DNA of 64,000 bases from Stomoxys calcitrans (GCF_963082655.1 NC_081553.1:226661070-226725069), one strand, 5' to 3'; positions 1 to 10,527 are shown, counted from the stretch's first letter. Notes: generated from the sequence alone by a model not told the origin. Numbers and translations are program-made.

Positions 1-853
1 GGTTGCCCAAAAAGTAATTGCGGATTTTTCGGTCGGCCAAATGAAGTTGATGATGACCAAATCAAAGCATTAATCGAATTGGATCGTCATGTAACTGAGC
101 GTGAGATAGGAGAGAAGTGAAATATACCAAAATCAACCGTTCATTATCACATAAAAAGTCTTGGACTGGTGAAAAAGCTTGATATTTGGGTACCACATGT
201 ATTGAAAGAAATTCATTTAACAAACCGAATCAATGCTTGTGATATGCACCTTAAACGCAATGAATTCGATCCGTTTTTAAAATGAATCATAACTGGAGAT
301 GAAAAATGGATTGTTTACAACAACGTTAGCCGAATACGATCATGGTCCAAGTATGGTGAACCAGCTCAAATCACTTCAAAGGCTGATATCCACCAAAAGA
401 AGGTTATGCTGTCTCTTTGGTGGGATTGGAAGGGTGTGGTATATTTTGAGCTGCTTCGAAGGAACCAAACGGATGTGTACTGTCAACAATTGTACAAATT
501 GAATACAGCCATCAAGGAGAAGCGACCAGAATTGGTCAATCGTAAAGGTGTCATATTCCACCAGGACAACGTTAGACCGCACCATCAGACTACCATTTAT
601 TTCGATCTTTGCAGAACTCCTTAAATGGTAAAACTTTTGGCAATGATGAGGCTATAAAATCGCCTTGGTTCAGTTTTTTGCAGATAAAGGCCAGAAGTTC
701 TATGAGCGTGGAATACTAAATTTGCCAGGAAGATGGCAAAAGGTTATCGAACAAAATGGTAATTATATATTTGATTAAAGTTCATTCTAAATTTTATTAA
801 AAATGCATTTACTTTCTTTTAAAAAATCCGCAATTACTTTTTGGGGAACCCAA
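1..853 (+). mobile_element. Decayed mariner transposon copy
   Basis: The 3' end carries a mariner-type inverted repeat (about 25 nt, ending CCCAA next to TA at 854-855) matching the complement of the sequence at the window start. The interior reads, with frame breaks and stops, as mariner transposase: a GDEKW motif near 298-310 holding the first catalytic Asp, then HQDN-RPH near 570-590 holding the second. The segment expected to hold the third Asp is missing between about 610 and 640, after which C-terminal transposase sequence resumes (residues like LNGKTF then ERGI-LP--WQKVIEQNG) and stops near 778. The 5' untranslated region seen in the MITE relatives elsewhere in the window is also absent. 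With two internal deletions and several stops this copy cannot make transposase. It shares its ends and its last 80 nt with the MITEs at 8552, 33838 and 54337. Confidence 0.85.
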
Positions 854-1420
854 TACAAAGCCTCCAAAAAGGATCTAAACTTCGCACACCAGTTTCATCA
901 ATCTCACTAACAAATTTACCGTAATCCGAAGAAAAACGCCTCATCGTTGCAAAAACCTCGACAAAATTCCCACCAAAGACACGCTGACAATCATTAAACT
1001 GGGGCCCTGAGTCATACGGACAGTCCTTGATACGACCCCGACGGAGTATTATAACCACCGCCACCATGAACCTTCGACAAGGGCGGAAAAGATCGTGCCC
1101 CTCCTGCTGGACCTAGCCGCCTTCTTAGCTCTGGTTCCGCTCCTCGCGCTGAGCAGCAATCGCCAATCAACGTGTGCATTCCCTTGAACCAGCCGAATGA
1201 CCCAAAACATCGTAATTTACACAGCAAACCACCACACTTGGAACACCTGAACGACATGTTGCAATTCCTAGACACGTGACCTAATCGCTGACACCTATAA
1301 CAATGTGTGGGGCCCTGTGGCGCATCAGCTTTAAATCTCACCTTGCAGTGCATCATCCTATCTATCCCATAAAACCTATCCATGTCAGAAGATCTGCCGA
1401 GCCTGAGGACCCATTTATTT

Positions 1421-1533
1421 ATTGCAATCCCATGGCAGCCGGTTGTACGTACCGGATTGACCCGATGGAATCCTCCATCGGCAAGGGCTGCCGTCTCGGT
1501 GTAAAACACACTGCTACAACAACAACAACAACA
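1421..1533 (+). mobile_element. 113-bp CAA-tailed retroposon made of LINE head plus LINE tail
   Basis: The element is bounded by a 12-bp target duplication (ACCCATTTATTT at 1409-1420 and 1534-1545). Its first 70-80 nt nearly match the 5' end of the LINE at 13733-17318. The remainder (CTGCT followed by (ACA)n) matches that LINE's 3' tail. It contains no ORF. The head can fold as a nested double pseudoknot of HDV-ribozyme type (P1 1425-1430/1454-1459, P2 1434-1440/1486-1492). It is best read as a SINE-like deletion derivative mobilised by the LINE machinery. It interrupts the gag ORF at 1012-1779. Confidence 0.85.
1425..1492 (+). ncRNA. Candidate HDV-type ribozyme at the 5' end of the retroposon
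   Basis: Pairings read by eye: P1 CAATCC (1425-1430) with GGATTG (1454-1459); P2 GGCAGCC (1434-1440) with GGCTGCC (1486-1492); P3 GGT (1441-1443) with ACC (1451-1453), closing a 7-nt loop; P4 CCGATGG (1462-1468) with CCATCGG (1475-1481). The J4/2 strand is CAAG, with C1482 in the place of the catalytic cytosine. P2-P3 and P3'-P1' are contiguous, as in HDV ribozymes. P1 is 6 bp rather than the usual 7. A 2-bp P1.1 between loop GT and AC (1460-1461) is possible. No activity is shown; this is inferred from topology and from its position at the element end. Confidence 0.6.
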
Positions 1534-1854
1534 ACCCATTTATTTGCCGAAACATTGCGAAATCCAACGACATCAACAACAAAATCAACCTGAGAAGTGA
1601 GATACTCCTTAACATCCTCCGGACTGAATTCCTTCGACAAATCCTCAACCACGATTGCATATGGGACTATAGCTCGATGCGTATGTGTATGACAAGAGTA
1701 ACCCCATTCAATAAAAAGAGCACAAGCCCTACTGTGACCATTAATCATTCTATACGTTCTTACCAACCAACTTAACATATTATTTCTCCTTCGCAGTGCA
1801 CCAAATTACTGAGTAGTAAGTAAATATTGGTCTAATCACTCTCCTGTAGAGCCA

Positions 1855-2580
1855 GTGGATTATCCTTGGATTCCGGCCCTCTTTCGAGTCTACGACCCTT
1901 CCACAAAGTGCCCAACATCTGTGAGACTTTTCAGTACGCTTCTGAATGTGTTCAGTTCGCTGTCCAAGATCACCCCTAAGTATTTGATGTTGTCAGATAT
2001 CGCAATCGTTCAATTAAGGAAATTTGGTGCATCAAATTGGCCTACCTTCGTCTATCTCATGAAGAGGCAAATTTCAGTTTTCTCTGGGCTAACATTCAGA
2101 GCCTTAGATCTAGCCCAGTTGTATGCCATCTGCAAGACCCTTTCGGCCAATCTGCATAGCTGATTCGGACCCTTAGAAGTATTATAACAAATCCAAATCC
2201 CTCCTCAGTCAGCATCCGTAATAGGTTACTTATGGTGGTCACCCAAAGGAGAGCCCTGTGCTATTTCCTTCCTGGTATTTATGTAATGGGAGCCACAATT
2301 TATCCACCTGTTCCTTAGCATATGGTTTATCCAGTCTCCAAGGATCCGGTCCACGTGGTTCTGCTCTAAGATTTGGTTCAGTGTGCCGGTCCGCACATTG
2401 TTTAAAGTTCCGTCGAACCATATCCCCAGACCACCAAAGTGTGAGTCTTTGCAACGAAGTATTCTTCTATTTTATGCACAACCTCGTACAGGTCAATCTC
2501 CACCGACCTTCCTTTGGCATAGGCATGCTGTTTGTATTTGAGCATTTCGCTGGATGTCCTACTCTTTTTAATGTGTTGAG
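1855..2580 (-). pseudogene. LINE reverse transcriptase relic (minus strand)
   Basis: Translating the minus strand in shifting frames gives consecutive LINE reverse transcriptase blocks. QHAY-KGRSVE--LYEVVHKIEE lies near 2520-2450, and a block like LEQNHVDRILGDWINHMLRNRWI follows at about 2380-2300. A short stretch near 2130-2080 reads LNVSPEKTEICLFMR, and KYLGVILDSELNTFRSVLKSL lies near 1990-1920. Stops and frameshifts make it non-functional. The motif set resembles jockey/LOA-type RTs, but the clade cannot be fixed by eye. A copy of the same domain lies on the + strand at 7155-7270. Confidence 0.7.
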
Positions 2581-2589
2581 ATGGGCGAT

Positions 2590-2700
2590 GGGTAAACACC
2601 CAAAAGGTATTTACCCGGTAAATTGGGTAAATAACGGGGTATTTACCCATTTATACCCAAAAGCTGGGTATTTATAATTTTGCAGATATCTTGGGTATAA
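2590..2700. repeat. Cluster of GGTAAAT/ATTTACC inverted motifs
   Basis: GGGTAAA, GGTATTTACCC, GGTAAATTGGGTAAATA and GGGTATTTACCC follow one another, giving several overlapping short palindromes in about 100 bp. I recognise no element family. It could be the end of an unidentified DNA transposon. Confidence 0.45.
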
Positions 2701-2749
2701 AAAAAAAATTCTAAATCCTTTTTGATGATGTACAATCTTTGTACATAAA

Positions 2750-3110
2750 CCTTACCTTCTGATCTCATAAAGTCGGATTTTAGTTATATATAGCCGCTAT
2801 ATAGACCTATCTCCACACTTAAAGTCTTGAGGCAATAAATTGGTAATTTTTCATCCGATTTCGATGAAATTTGGCACAGTGAGTTCCGGTAGACCACTAT
2901 TAATTTCTGTGAAGTGCGGTTCAGATCGAACTATATTTGGATATAGCTGCTCTATAGATCAGCCACACGATCTCCCTATATAGGGTATTGAGGCCATAAA
3001 AGATCCATTTACTACCCGAATTCAATTAAATTTGGCACAATTTGTTTTGGTAGACCCCTACCCATTCCTGTCAAATGTGGTACATATGTTTTTATATACT
3101 ACACAAAAAA
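2750..3110 (+). repeat. Family A satellite fragment
   Basis: Diverged units of the family A tandem repeat (CCGATTT, GAAATTTGGCACAGTGAG, GGATATAGCTGC motifs) without recognisable element ends. 3110-4190 follows with AT-rich sequence in which I see no gene or named repeat. Confidence 0.6.
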
Positions 3111-4189
3111 GTTCTTAATAAAAGTGATACTTACTCTTTGGCATTATCCTTTATAACTCCTTTGATGCGTATTTTATCACCTTCTCGCAGAATGTTAGGT
3201 ATTATATTGGCAGCATATGCTATTGAAGGCATGTTTAATTTTTTTTATATACTGTAGTGGAATTTCTTTAATGATTTATTTATTATTCTGACGCACTATT
3301 TCCACAAATTCTTGGGGGTGTTTTAAAATAGGCTTAAAATTTCAAACGAATGATATGTTTGTTCTATTTAAAGGTTGCCGGCGGCGCTATAAAGTGCCTT
3401 ATGCTAATTGATCTATATTAGGGAAAATGTTTTGGTTGTAGTATCCCACGTGAGTTATGTGATTTTGAATACCGTTATAATATTTTTCATTCATAAAAAT
3501 TGTGATTTTGTTGTTGTTTTTGCGATTTCTGTGGTTTCTAATGAAAGTACAGGAAGATTTTGATTGTTATGGTGATGACTTCTTGTCGCCTGTCTTCACT
3601 TCGCGTTGCTAAGTATAGAAAGAATGTCGGCCAAGTCCTCTATTTTTAGGGTTTTGCCAATTTCGTTTTGGTTTTTATTAATGATTTTGTTAAAGGCTTG
3701 CTATATGTTCTATGTCACTTAACACACAAATATTTTAAATTTTATTAACTGCTTTATTATGTTCAATACTTTTCGTCGTGCCGTCGTCTTGTTTTCTAGC
3801 TCTTTGGCTCTTTTCTTTTGAAATTCTTTCCCGCTTGTTCGCGTGCACTGCACAAAATCGTTAAAAAGACTGAGATTGGTGCGTTTTCGTCGGTCAAATG
3901 TTTCTGCCGCAATCTAAGAAAAAAACTCTCTTAAATATGAACGAAATGCCGAATAAAGTGTTGCCAATGGGCTGTTGACCGAGCAAAAATTTACTGGTTT
4001 TAGTTAAATGTGTGTGTAGTAAAATACGGGTACACATTGGGTTAGAAACAACGGTAACGTTTAGAAACTAAAGTACCGTTAAACGATTAAACCATCTTAT
4101 ATATTTGTATGCTTAAAACGTTTAAACAAGTAAAAATATGGAAAATTTTTGCTCTGAAAATACATTGGATTGTTCCGATACTGAAAGAA

Positions 4190-4790
4190 CCCAATGTCAT
4201 CACGGTGTAAAAGTTCAGACCAATTGCTTTTTTGCCGGTTTTTAATAAAATATGTGAGAAAATTTTATTTAGACAAATCTATGAATATTTGAATGCACAT
4301 CAGTACCGATTAGGAAGGGTTGAGGTAAGGAGTAAGCGGCTGCCAACGTTATGGCAGCTATTTACAACGGCTTGTATGAAGGTGCTAAAGGTCAAGATAT
4401 ATTCATTCATTCATAATCATTTACAGGTAGTGGCAGTTGCACAACAACAAAATATTGGATGCACTATCTGTCAAAATCAGTGATTAGTGCAACTCTGATT
4501 TTGTGTATGAAATTAGTTCGCGCCACTTTTCGTTGTTTGTGTGCGTTGTAGTTCTTAACTATAAAACACACACACAACCAAAACTCGTTGACAGATAGTG
4601 CAGATAAGCTACAATATTATGGTTTTGGTGGAAATACGTTGCGGATACTTGAAAGGTATTTAGGAAACCGTATACGGTTGTACAAACTAGAAGTCAAAGG
4701 AGTTGCAAAACTCGGGTCGTATACGGGTACCCCAAGGCAGAGTCCTTAGACCGTTATTCTCTCAGTTACTTACAAAGGATAATTTTTTAA
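4190..4790 (+). pseudogene. LINE reverse transcriptase relic, split by a repeat
   Basis: A first block at about 4205-4300 reads FRPIAFLPVFNKICEKILF-QIYEYL, matching the RPI-LLP motif that opens the palm region of jockey-type reverse transcriptases. A second block at 4607-4760 reads YYGFGGNTLRILERYLGNR and then a corrupted form of the VPQGSVLGP motif. A repeat of about 210 bp (4395-4606) lies between the two and probably inserted into, or replaced part of, the RT. Several frameshifts are present. Function is lost. Confidence 0.7.
4395..4606 (-). repeat. Dispersed 210-bp repeat with CACTATCTGTCA inverted repeats
   Basis: This is the reverse complement of the unit duplicated at 8179-8936. The core (about 4458-4606) is bounded by TGCACTATCTGTCA and its perfect complement TGACAGATAGTGCA. 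A further 60 bp extends beyond one of these repeats and is shared by all copies, so the inverted repeats are internal to the repeated unit. It sits inside an RT relic. The CACTA start recalls CACTA-type DNA transposons, but the flanks show no convincing target duplication. Confidence 0.65.
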
Positions 4791-4799
4791 GAGCTGTAG

Positions 4800-5950
4800 G
4801 AAAGTTTTTCAAAAAAAAAAAAAGAACATAAAATGCAGAAAAATGGATGAAATCTTTATTTGAATCGATAGTACGTTCCATATAATTTAATGTTTGGAGA
4901 TTATTTCATGTAAATGTTGACCGTGACTGCGCCTCAAATGGTCCATCCGCAACATTTCGGCCGGTATCTCACGAATAAATGCTTCAACAGGTCTGTTCGC
5001 GTACTTTTCCACTAAAAATTTGCAAGTAAAAATTTGCAGAAGGTAAAAGCCATTTTACTCACTTAAAAAAATTTGCAAGCAAAAGTACGTGCACGACTTC
5101 CAGTGAAAATTTGCAGAAAAACAGCTGATTTTTATTTTGGTTTGTTTTTTATTTGCTAGCTTGGAAAACAATTTTTTTTTTAATTAAAAGTGCCGGCGAT
5201 ACTTGTGAGATATTTTCCTTAGATAAACGTCAATTTATTGACCCTAGGCTCGATGGCGTCTTTCATTGGCCCAAAGGAGTGACCCATTGGCTCGATGGCG
5301 TCTTTCATTAACCCAAAGGAGTCTTTCAGTGTACAACACAATGCTAAAACAACAACAAGCGTACATCATCCGTGACGACTTTCGTTTCCGCTAAAAATTT
5401 GTGCAGATTTGCACAAATTTTTGAGTTCCCAAACACAGCTAATGTTGTCTTCCAAAGTGTCAATGGAAGCGCGCCTGTCTGTATACACATGAGCTTTAAC
5501 ATAGCCCCACAAAAAAATAGTCTAAAGATTTTAAATCGCACGATCTAGGCGGCCATTTGGCCGGTCCCCATTCACAGTTACGTTACGATTCGCATCATCT
5601 TTAAAGAAGTACGGTCCAATGATGCCACCAGCCCATAAACCGCACAAAATTTTACTTTTTTCTGGATGCATTGGTCTTTAGTTCAAAATCGACAATTCTG
5701 CTTATTTACGTGCCCATTGAGCCAAAAATGAGCTTCGCCGCTGTTTGAACACGATGAACTTTTATAACAGAGCACGCATTTTGCTAATAAAATTCAATAA
5801 TTTGCAAGCGTTTTTCGTTTGCAAGGTGATTATTCATGGTTAAATTATAGAACAAACAGAAGATGTTTGACAGTGAAATAAAACACGAAACGTGCGTGAG
5901 CTGGTTAAACTAGTTTTGCCAAAAATCATAATAGCTAAAAAATCACCCTT
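4800..5950 (-). pseudogene. Mariner-superfamily transposase relic
   Basis: The minus strand carries a degraded DDE transposase. Around 5690-5590 it resembles the block VTVWCGLWAGGIIGPYFF then NRNVTVNG, seen here with frame changes. Around 5560-5400 it reads PRSCDLKSLDYFFWGYVKAH and then VYTDRRASIDTLEDNI when two frames are combined, as in Tc1/mariner-related transposases near the third catalytic residue. A CAA-tailed repeat at 5222-5358 interrupts its C-terminal end. Exact ends are uncertain. Confidence 0.6.
5222..5358 (+). repeat. CAA-tailed retroposon relative with a 42-bp duplication
   Basis: It ends CAGTGTACAACACAATGCTA then (AAC)n, like the tail of the retroposon at 1421-1533. A 42-bp unit beginning GGCTCGATGGCG occurs twice in tandem (from 5247 and from 5289). 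No clear target duplication was seen. 5950-7150 has no feature I can name. Confidence 0.5.
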
Positions 5951-7154
5951 TATATTAATTATATTACTAATCTTAACTTACATGTTGAAGTGTTTAAAAC
6001 GAGAGTAAGTAATCGTAAGCTTGTTATTTTGCTATTTATCATTTATTTCTAAAGGCTGGTTCTATATTCGTTTTCCACAGTTGAAAACACAAAATTTTCA
6101 CCGTTACTTTTATGAAACAGTACAAAAATCTCAATGAAAACAGAAAACTATTAAGAAAATGTTTTCATAAGTAATGAGGGAATGTCCTAATGAATGACAT
6201 CAGCAAGTTTTTTTGCTTCAAAATCTATTATCTGAAGAAAGTAATCACGAAAAAATGTTGCGAAAAACGAACATAGTACCAGCCATAAAACGCTATAATG
6301 ACAACATTCAAATTTTAAGGGTCTCTCTTAAAATGCTGCTCCGTTCTCTTCGATTAGCACTAACTAACATTACCATTTAGTTCGTGTAGTAGAAACTGTT
6401 AAAGCTCCATGCTCTAGAATACACAACGGTAATTGTTCCTGTTTGAGTCTCAACTAAAAAAAAGTTGGGAAATTTTGTTTCCTTGATAACTATCTCTTGT
6501 AATATCGTGAGTCACATGTTTACATACATACATACTTCCCTTGAAATTAACAAATTGAGTGTGTGTATACAACTCACTCATAAATTCATTCAGCAAAAAC
6601 AACTGCAACAACTCTAATAATTTGTTTCTAATGTGGGCGATGTTTCATTTGTATTTAGTTAACGTGGTCTTCTTAAATTTCCTATGAAAACCTAAAATGC
6701 ACGAAATTCAGAAATACCCACACGATTTGAAAAGACGTTCGTCACTTTTAGTATGTCCGTTAAAATGAAAATTTCTAAAAAGGTAAACAAAATTTATTTT
6801 GAAAATAATTCTTCTTCAGGCATCAAACAAACATTTCTTAACTTAAAAAGCAATAATTGATTTGTTTAGAGAACTTTTTCAAAAAGTACCTGCTCTGATC
6901 AAGAGGGAGGTAGTAGTGATGATGAAGAGGTGTTTATAAAGAAAACAAAACCGTCGTTCTTAAGACAATAAAAAATAACACAACGATTTTTTAAATTTTA
7001 CGCTATTAAAAAAAGAAAAACAAAAAACTCATTCAGAGAATCCTGGTAAAAACATCTGAGAGAGATATTAAATGGTGATTATCTTAATACTAACATAAAG
7101 AAACTACTGCGGATCCTAATTGAAGATAGGACAGTAATCCGAATCAGCTACATA

Positions 7155-7270
7155 TGTAGAAAGGGCTAGATTTAGCCCTCAGTGAACATTAATCCAGAGA
7201 AGACTGACATTTGCTTGTTTAAGCGGAAGACGAACTTGGCCGTTTCGAGGAGTGTTGTTTCCTCAACAGG
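7155..7270 (+). pseudogene. Short LINE reverse transcriptase relic
   Basis: One frame reads DLALSVNINPEKTDICLFKR, the conserved N-P-K-T block of LINE reverse transcriptases, with stops soon after. It is homologous to the minus-strand relic at about 2080-2130. The sequence onward to 7690 looks like further decayed LINE, but no motif is clear. Confidence 0.55.
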
Positions 7271-7689
7271 ACGATTTCAATAACCGACTATATGAAATAC
7301 TTGTGAGTGATCTTGGGCAGGAAACTAAACTGAATGTGGCACTTCCAAAAGCTTACCGGCATATTGCAGGTGGGTCTTAGGCTTGAAATTGGGTCTTAAC
7401 CTGGGGACGGAATGGGTATGGGTGTCAACATTAACTATCCAGAGACTGAGAACTGTTTCCGGCAGCTTGACCGTAACTCGATCTTGGGGTGTAAAGTGAT
7501 TAACACATTCCTGAAGACGGCACTATCCGCATCGTTTGGTTTTTGAGCCATAGTGGATTAAGGGGTACCGAGACACATTGGCTGTAAGAGCTAAAGTGGT
7601 GCCATCGATGAACTTCTTATATGCGAAACCTTTGGTGGATTTGCCATATCTAAAGCGGCATTGATAATCTCAACCGTACAACCAGAGAC

Positions 7690-7920
7690 AAGTTGATACC
7701 AAACGTGCTCATTTCAGTACCATAGTAAATCAACATCGTATGGTACAAAAACCATACCGGATGGTATGGATGAAGCATAAAATGATTAGTACCGTTTGGT
7801 ATTAGCCTTATTACCGAACTGGCATTGATTTTAATACCAATCTGTTATTGGTTTTAGCATCAGACCGTTATTGATTTTAGTACCAAAATATTATTGATTA
7901 TTCCACCCTCAAATGAATCA
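7690..7920. repeat. GGTAT/ATACC-punctuated AT-rich repeat
   Basis: Short complementary motifs (ATACC, GGTAT, TACCA, TGGTA) recur every 15-40 bp, including CATACCGGATGGTATGG. Related sequence occurs near 51060-51200 and 61575-61745. No coding capacity or element ends were seen. Confidence 0.4.
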
Positions 7921-8178
7921 AAAAAAACCTTGAAAATAATTTTAACCTAATTTTATTTCGATTATTTATGTTAATAATTACAAAAGGTGATGTTACACCG
8001 TGACCAACCTCAATTTTATGTATTCAGCAATTATATCCGTTGATTCCCAGAAGTGGTTTTCATATGAATACACTAATATTTTAAGTACAAAGCTCAACAA
8101 CACTTCTGGCGCCGTGACAAGAATACAAATGTTATGCCGTTAATTCTTTATAGCCTCCTGGTATTCTGGTATTGAATT

Positions 8179-8936
8179 GATACCAAGACATAATTAGAAG
8201 GTAGTGAACCGTAAACATCTGAGTAAAATTTTTAGTCGCGAAGTACACTATCTGTCAATGAGTTTTGGTTGTGTGTGTGTATTATAGTTAAGAATCATAC
8301 ACACAAACGACAAAAAATGACGCGACCTAGTAACATATTCAAAATCAGAGTTGCACTAATCACTGATTTTGACAGATAGTGCACTCAATATTTTATTGTT
8401 GGGCAACTGCCACTACCTGTAAATGAATATACATATATTGATTGATACCATGTCATAATTACCAGGTAGTGTATCGTAAACATCTGAGTAAAATTTTTTC
8501 TCGCGAAGTACACTATCTGTCAACGAGTTTTGGTTGTGTGTGTGTATTATATTGGGTTGCCCAAAAAGTAATTGCGGATTTTTTAAAAGAAAGTAAATGC
8601 ATTTTTAATAAAACTTAGAATGAACTTTAATCAAATATACTTTTTTACACTTTTTTCTAAAGCAAGCTAAAAGTAACAGCTGATAACTGACAGAAGAAAG
8701 AATGCAATTACAGAGTCACAAGCTGTGAAATTGTTCACGCCGACTATATGAAAAATCCGCAATTACTTTTTGGGCAACCCAATAGTTAAGAATCATACAC
8801 ACAAACGACGAAAAATGACGCGAACTAGTAACATACTCAAAATCAGAGTAACACTAATCACTGATTTTGACAGATAGTGCACTCATATTTCGTTGTTGGG
8901 CAACTGCCACTAACTGTAAATGAATATATCTTGATT
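8179..8936 (+). repeat. 265-bp tandem duplication, second copy holding a MITE
   Basis: A unit starting GATACCA at 8179 is repeated from 8444 with high identity. Both contain the CACTATCTGTCA/TGACAGATAGTG core also found at 4395-4606. The second copy is lengthened by a mariner MITE at 8552-8782. Without the MITE and its TA duplication it is about 260 bp, matching the first. Confidence 0.85.
8552..8782 (+). mobile_element. 231-bp mariner MITE
   Basis: Perfect terminal inverted repeats start TTGGGTTGCCCAAAAAGTAA and are flanked by TA (8550-8551 and 8783-8784). The interior has no ORF and matches the MITEs at 33838 and 54337. The sister repeat copy at about 8283-8296 shows the empty site, with a single TA where this copy has the insertion. 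Confidence 0.95.
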
Positions 8937-8984
8937 GATACCAAATGGTACTACAAATCTTGTATTTACTTAATCTCTCACACA

Positions 8985-9180
8985 GTATCCTCGAAAGTTT
9001 CTTATTATATGCGATGAGAAGAGGACTTATTCCGTAGTTGGCTCATACGGGACATTGGCTTGAGCTTCCAATCGTGCATTCAGCGTGTCGCTTGCAGTCT
9101 TGTATAAGTCTGCTGACAACCTGTCGGCTCCTACTGCCTTGTTGTTCTTCGGCCGGATTACTGCCTTTTTGAGAAAAAAT
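8985..9180 (-). pseudogene. LINE reverse transcriptase fragment
   Basis: The minus strand reads KAVIRPKNNKAVGADRLSAD then LYKTASDTL, the K-N-KA-G-D block that starts many LINE reverse transcriptase domains. A stop follows near 9040. It is a truncated relic. A similar block lies at 63225-63320. Confidence 0.55.
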
Positions 9181-9199
9181 TACGGAAATATTTTTAAAT

Positions 9200-10150
9200 G
9201 AAAAGAAAATACGTGAAGTGTGAAAAAAAATAGTTGTGCTTTCGTTGGCAGCAGCCTAATAATGTTTTCACAAAAAATCGTGTGATATTTTAGAAAAAAT
9301 ATTGTTCTTTTAAGTACCTTTGCAGTCGAAAAATATTTTAAACACATTTCTTCAGTCTTGTTGAAAATAGCGACGAGACGAAAATTTATATAAAAAAAAT
9401 CACTCAATTTTTTAGAAAAAATTTTCTTTTATTATTTTTTTTTTGTTGAAAAGTGGCGCAGACGTTCTGTCTACTGTCTTAATTCATACTCAGCTGTTCG
9501 AATGACGCCACCTTATAAGTGCGTCCTGGTCAGAACACAAACAAAAGTCAAACAACAACACACAACAAAGAAAACAATATTGAAACAAAGTTGATTCGGC
9601 CCATTTCGGGAGCATTTAAATACATTTGCATTAAAAATTGTGCGAAATTTATCGTGATATCGACATGTCGCTACTATTTTGCTCATAGAACTCAGTACCA
9701 CTTGTACGGAATGTGTTCGCATTATCTCCGTCACCATTTTTTTATAGTGCGTTTTGACAGTTGTTGTGTGAAAAGTACGTACTATCCATTCTCCAACTGT
9801 TGGTGTACACTTTGTCTCTTGGTTTTCGGCACTTTCGTATTCTACACAAAATGTCTCTTAATTCCGAATATATTCCGTATATTCGGCGTCATTTCAGTTG
9901 CGGCAAAATATCGCTCCAATTTTTTAAAGGTCCTTATTGTAACCACATATTTCCAGTTGAATAGAGAATGCCGTTACTATCTGTTACGTTTGCAGCGTTC
10001 AATGTAGGCGAGCTGTTTGTTTGTTTGATAAAAGAATTTGCCGTATGTCTCATATCATGGCTGGTATTGTACAATGCCTCAAGTTTAGGTTCTCATTTTA
10101 TGCGCCACCTATGTAAAGTAATTTTTCTTAGACATGTACGACCAAATTTC
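9200..10150. other. Unassigned region upstream of Manf
   Basis: AT-rich with a few open frames, the longest 162 codons at 9519-10007. None has recognisable motifs or a convincing gene-like context. No repeat family from elsewhere in the window was identified here. Confidence 0.3.
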
Positions 10151-10179
10151 CACAGTCGTGCGCTTTTATATTAAAATAC

Positions 10180-10187
10180 TGACGTGG
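10180..10187 (+). promoter_or_regulatory. UPRE-like motif TGACGTGG upstream of Manf
   Basis: TGACGTGG matches the core bound by XBP1/ATF6 in unfolded-protein-response genes. A second, weaker match (TGACGTGT on the minus strand, 10258-10265) lies 70 bp further on. Both are about 0.9 kb upstream of the probable Manf 5' UTR exon. MANF is an ER-stress-induced gene in animals; use of these sites is inference. Confidence 0.35.
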
Positions 10188-10403
10188 TTAAGGGTGCAAA
10201 ACGAAATAAAACGCAAACAATTAACAAATTTATGAATATTTTTAATTTTGCTTCCTGACACGTCACTTATATTTTTTCGAATGAATCAAATTTTTCTGTA
10301 CAATGAAAAGAAAACAAAAAGACAATTCAATGCCTATTCAATCTAACATATTTTTTAAAACTCAAAAGTGTTATATGAACTAACAAAGAAAAGGAAAACT
10401 TAA

Positions 10404-10527
10404 CCTACTTTGTTAAAAAATAAATAATTTAAACGATTGAGAGTAACAAATGTGGATACACCACACCTACTTTGTTAAAAAATAAATAATTTAAACGATT
10501 GAGAGTAACAAATGTGGATACACCACA
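10404..10527 (+). repeat. Perfect 62-bp tandem duplication
   Basis: The 62-bp unit starting CCTACTTTGTTAAAAAATAA occurs twice in direct succession (10404-10465 and 10466-10527) with no visible difference. It is either very recent or an assembly join. Confidence 0.9.

Larger units (their letters stand above)
1012..1779 (-). pseudogene. LINE ORF1 (gag-like, CCHC zinc knuckles), interrupted by a retroposon
   Basis: The minus strand encodes a nucleic-acid-binding ORF1 protein typical of jockey-type LINEs. The N-terminal half lies at about 1546-1779. The C-terminal half (about 1100-1408) holds a CCHC knuckle reading CYRCQRLGHVSRNC and a following C-x2-C motif. The frame is split by a 113-bp insertion at 1421-1533. 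Removing it and one copy of the target duplication rejoins FRNVSANKW to VLRLGRSSD, so the ORF was probably continuous before the insertion. No reverse transcriptase follows in the proper order: the RT relic at 1855-2580 lies upstream on this strand, so it belongs to a separate insertion or a rearranged copy. Confidence is good for gag and low for the LINE clade. Confidence 0.75.

Noticed and set aside
1..853. A possibly active mariner transposase
   Set aside because: The region of the third catalytic Asp is deleted and several stops are present.
4457..4606. A CACTA-superfamily MITE
   Set aside because: The termini fit CACTA...TAGTG, but all copies share extra sequence outside one inverted repeat and no 2-3 bp target duplication was found. 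It is kept as an unclassified repeat.
9519..10007. A 162-codon frame upstream of Manf
   Set aside because: Composition follows AT-rich background, no motif or signal, and overlapping frames are similarly open.
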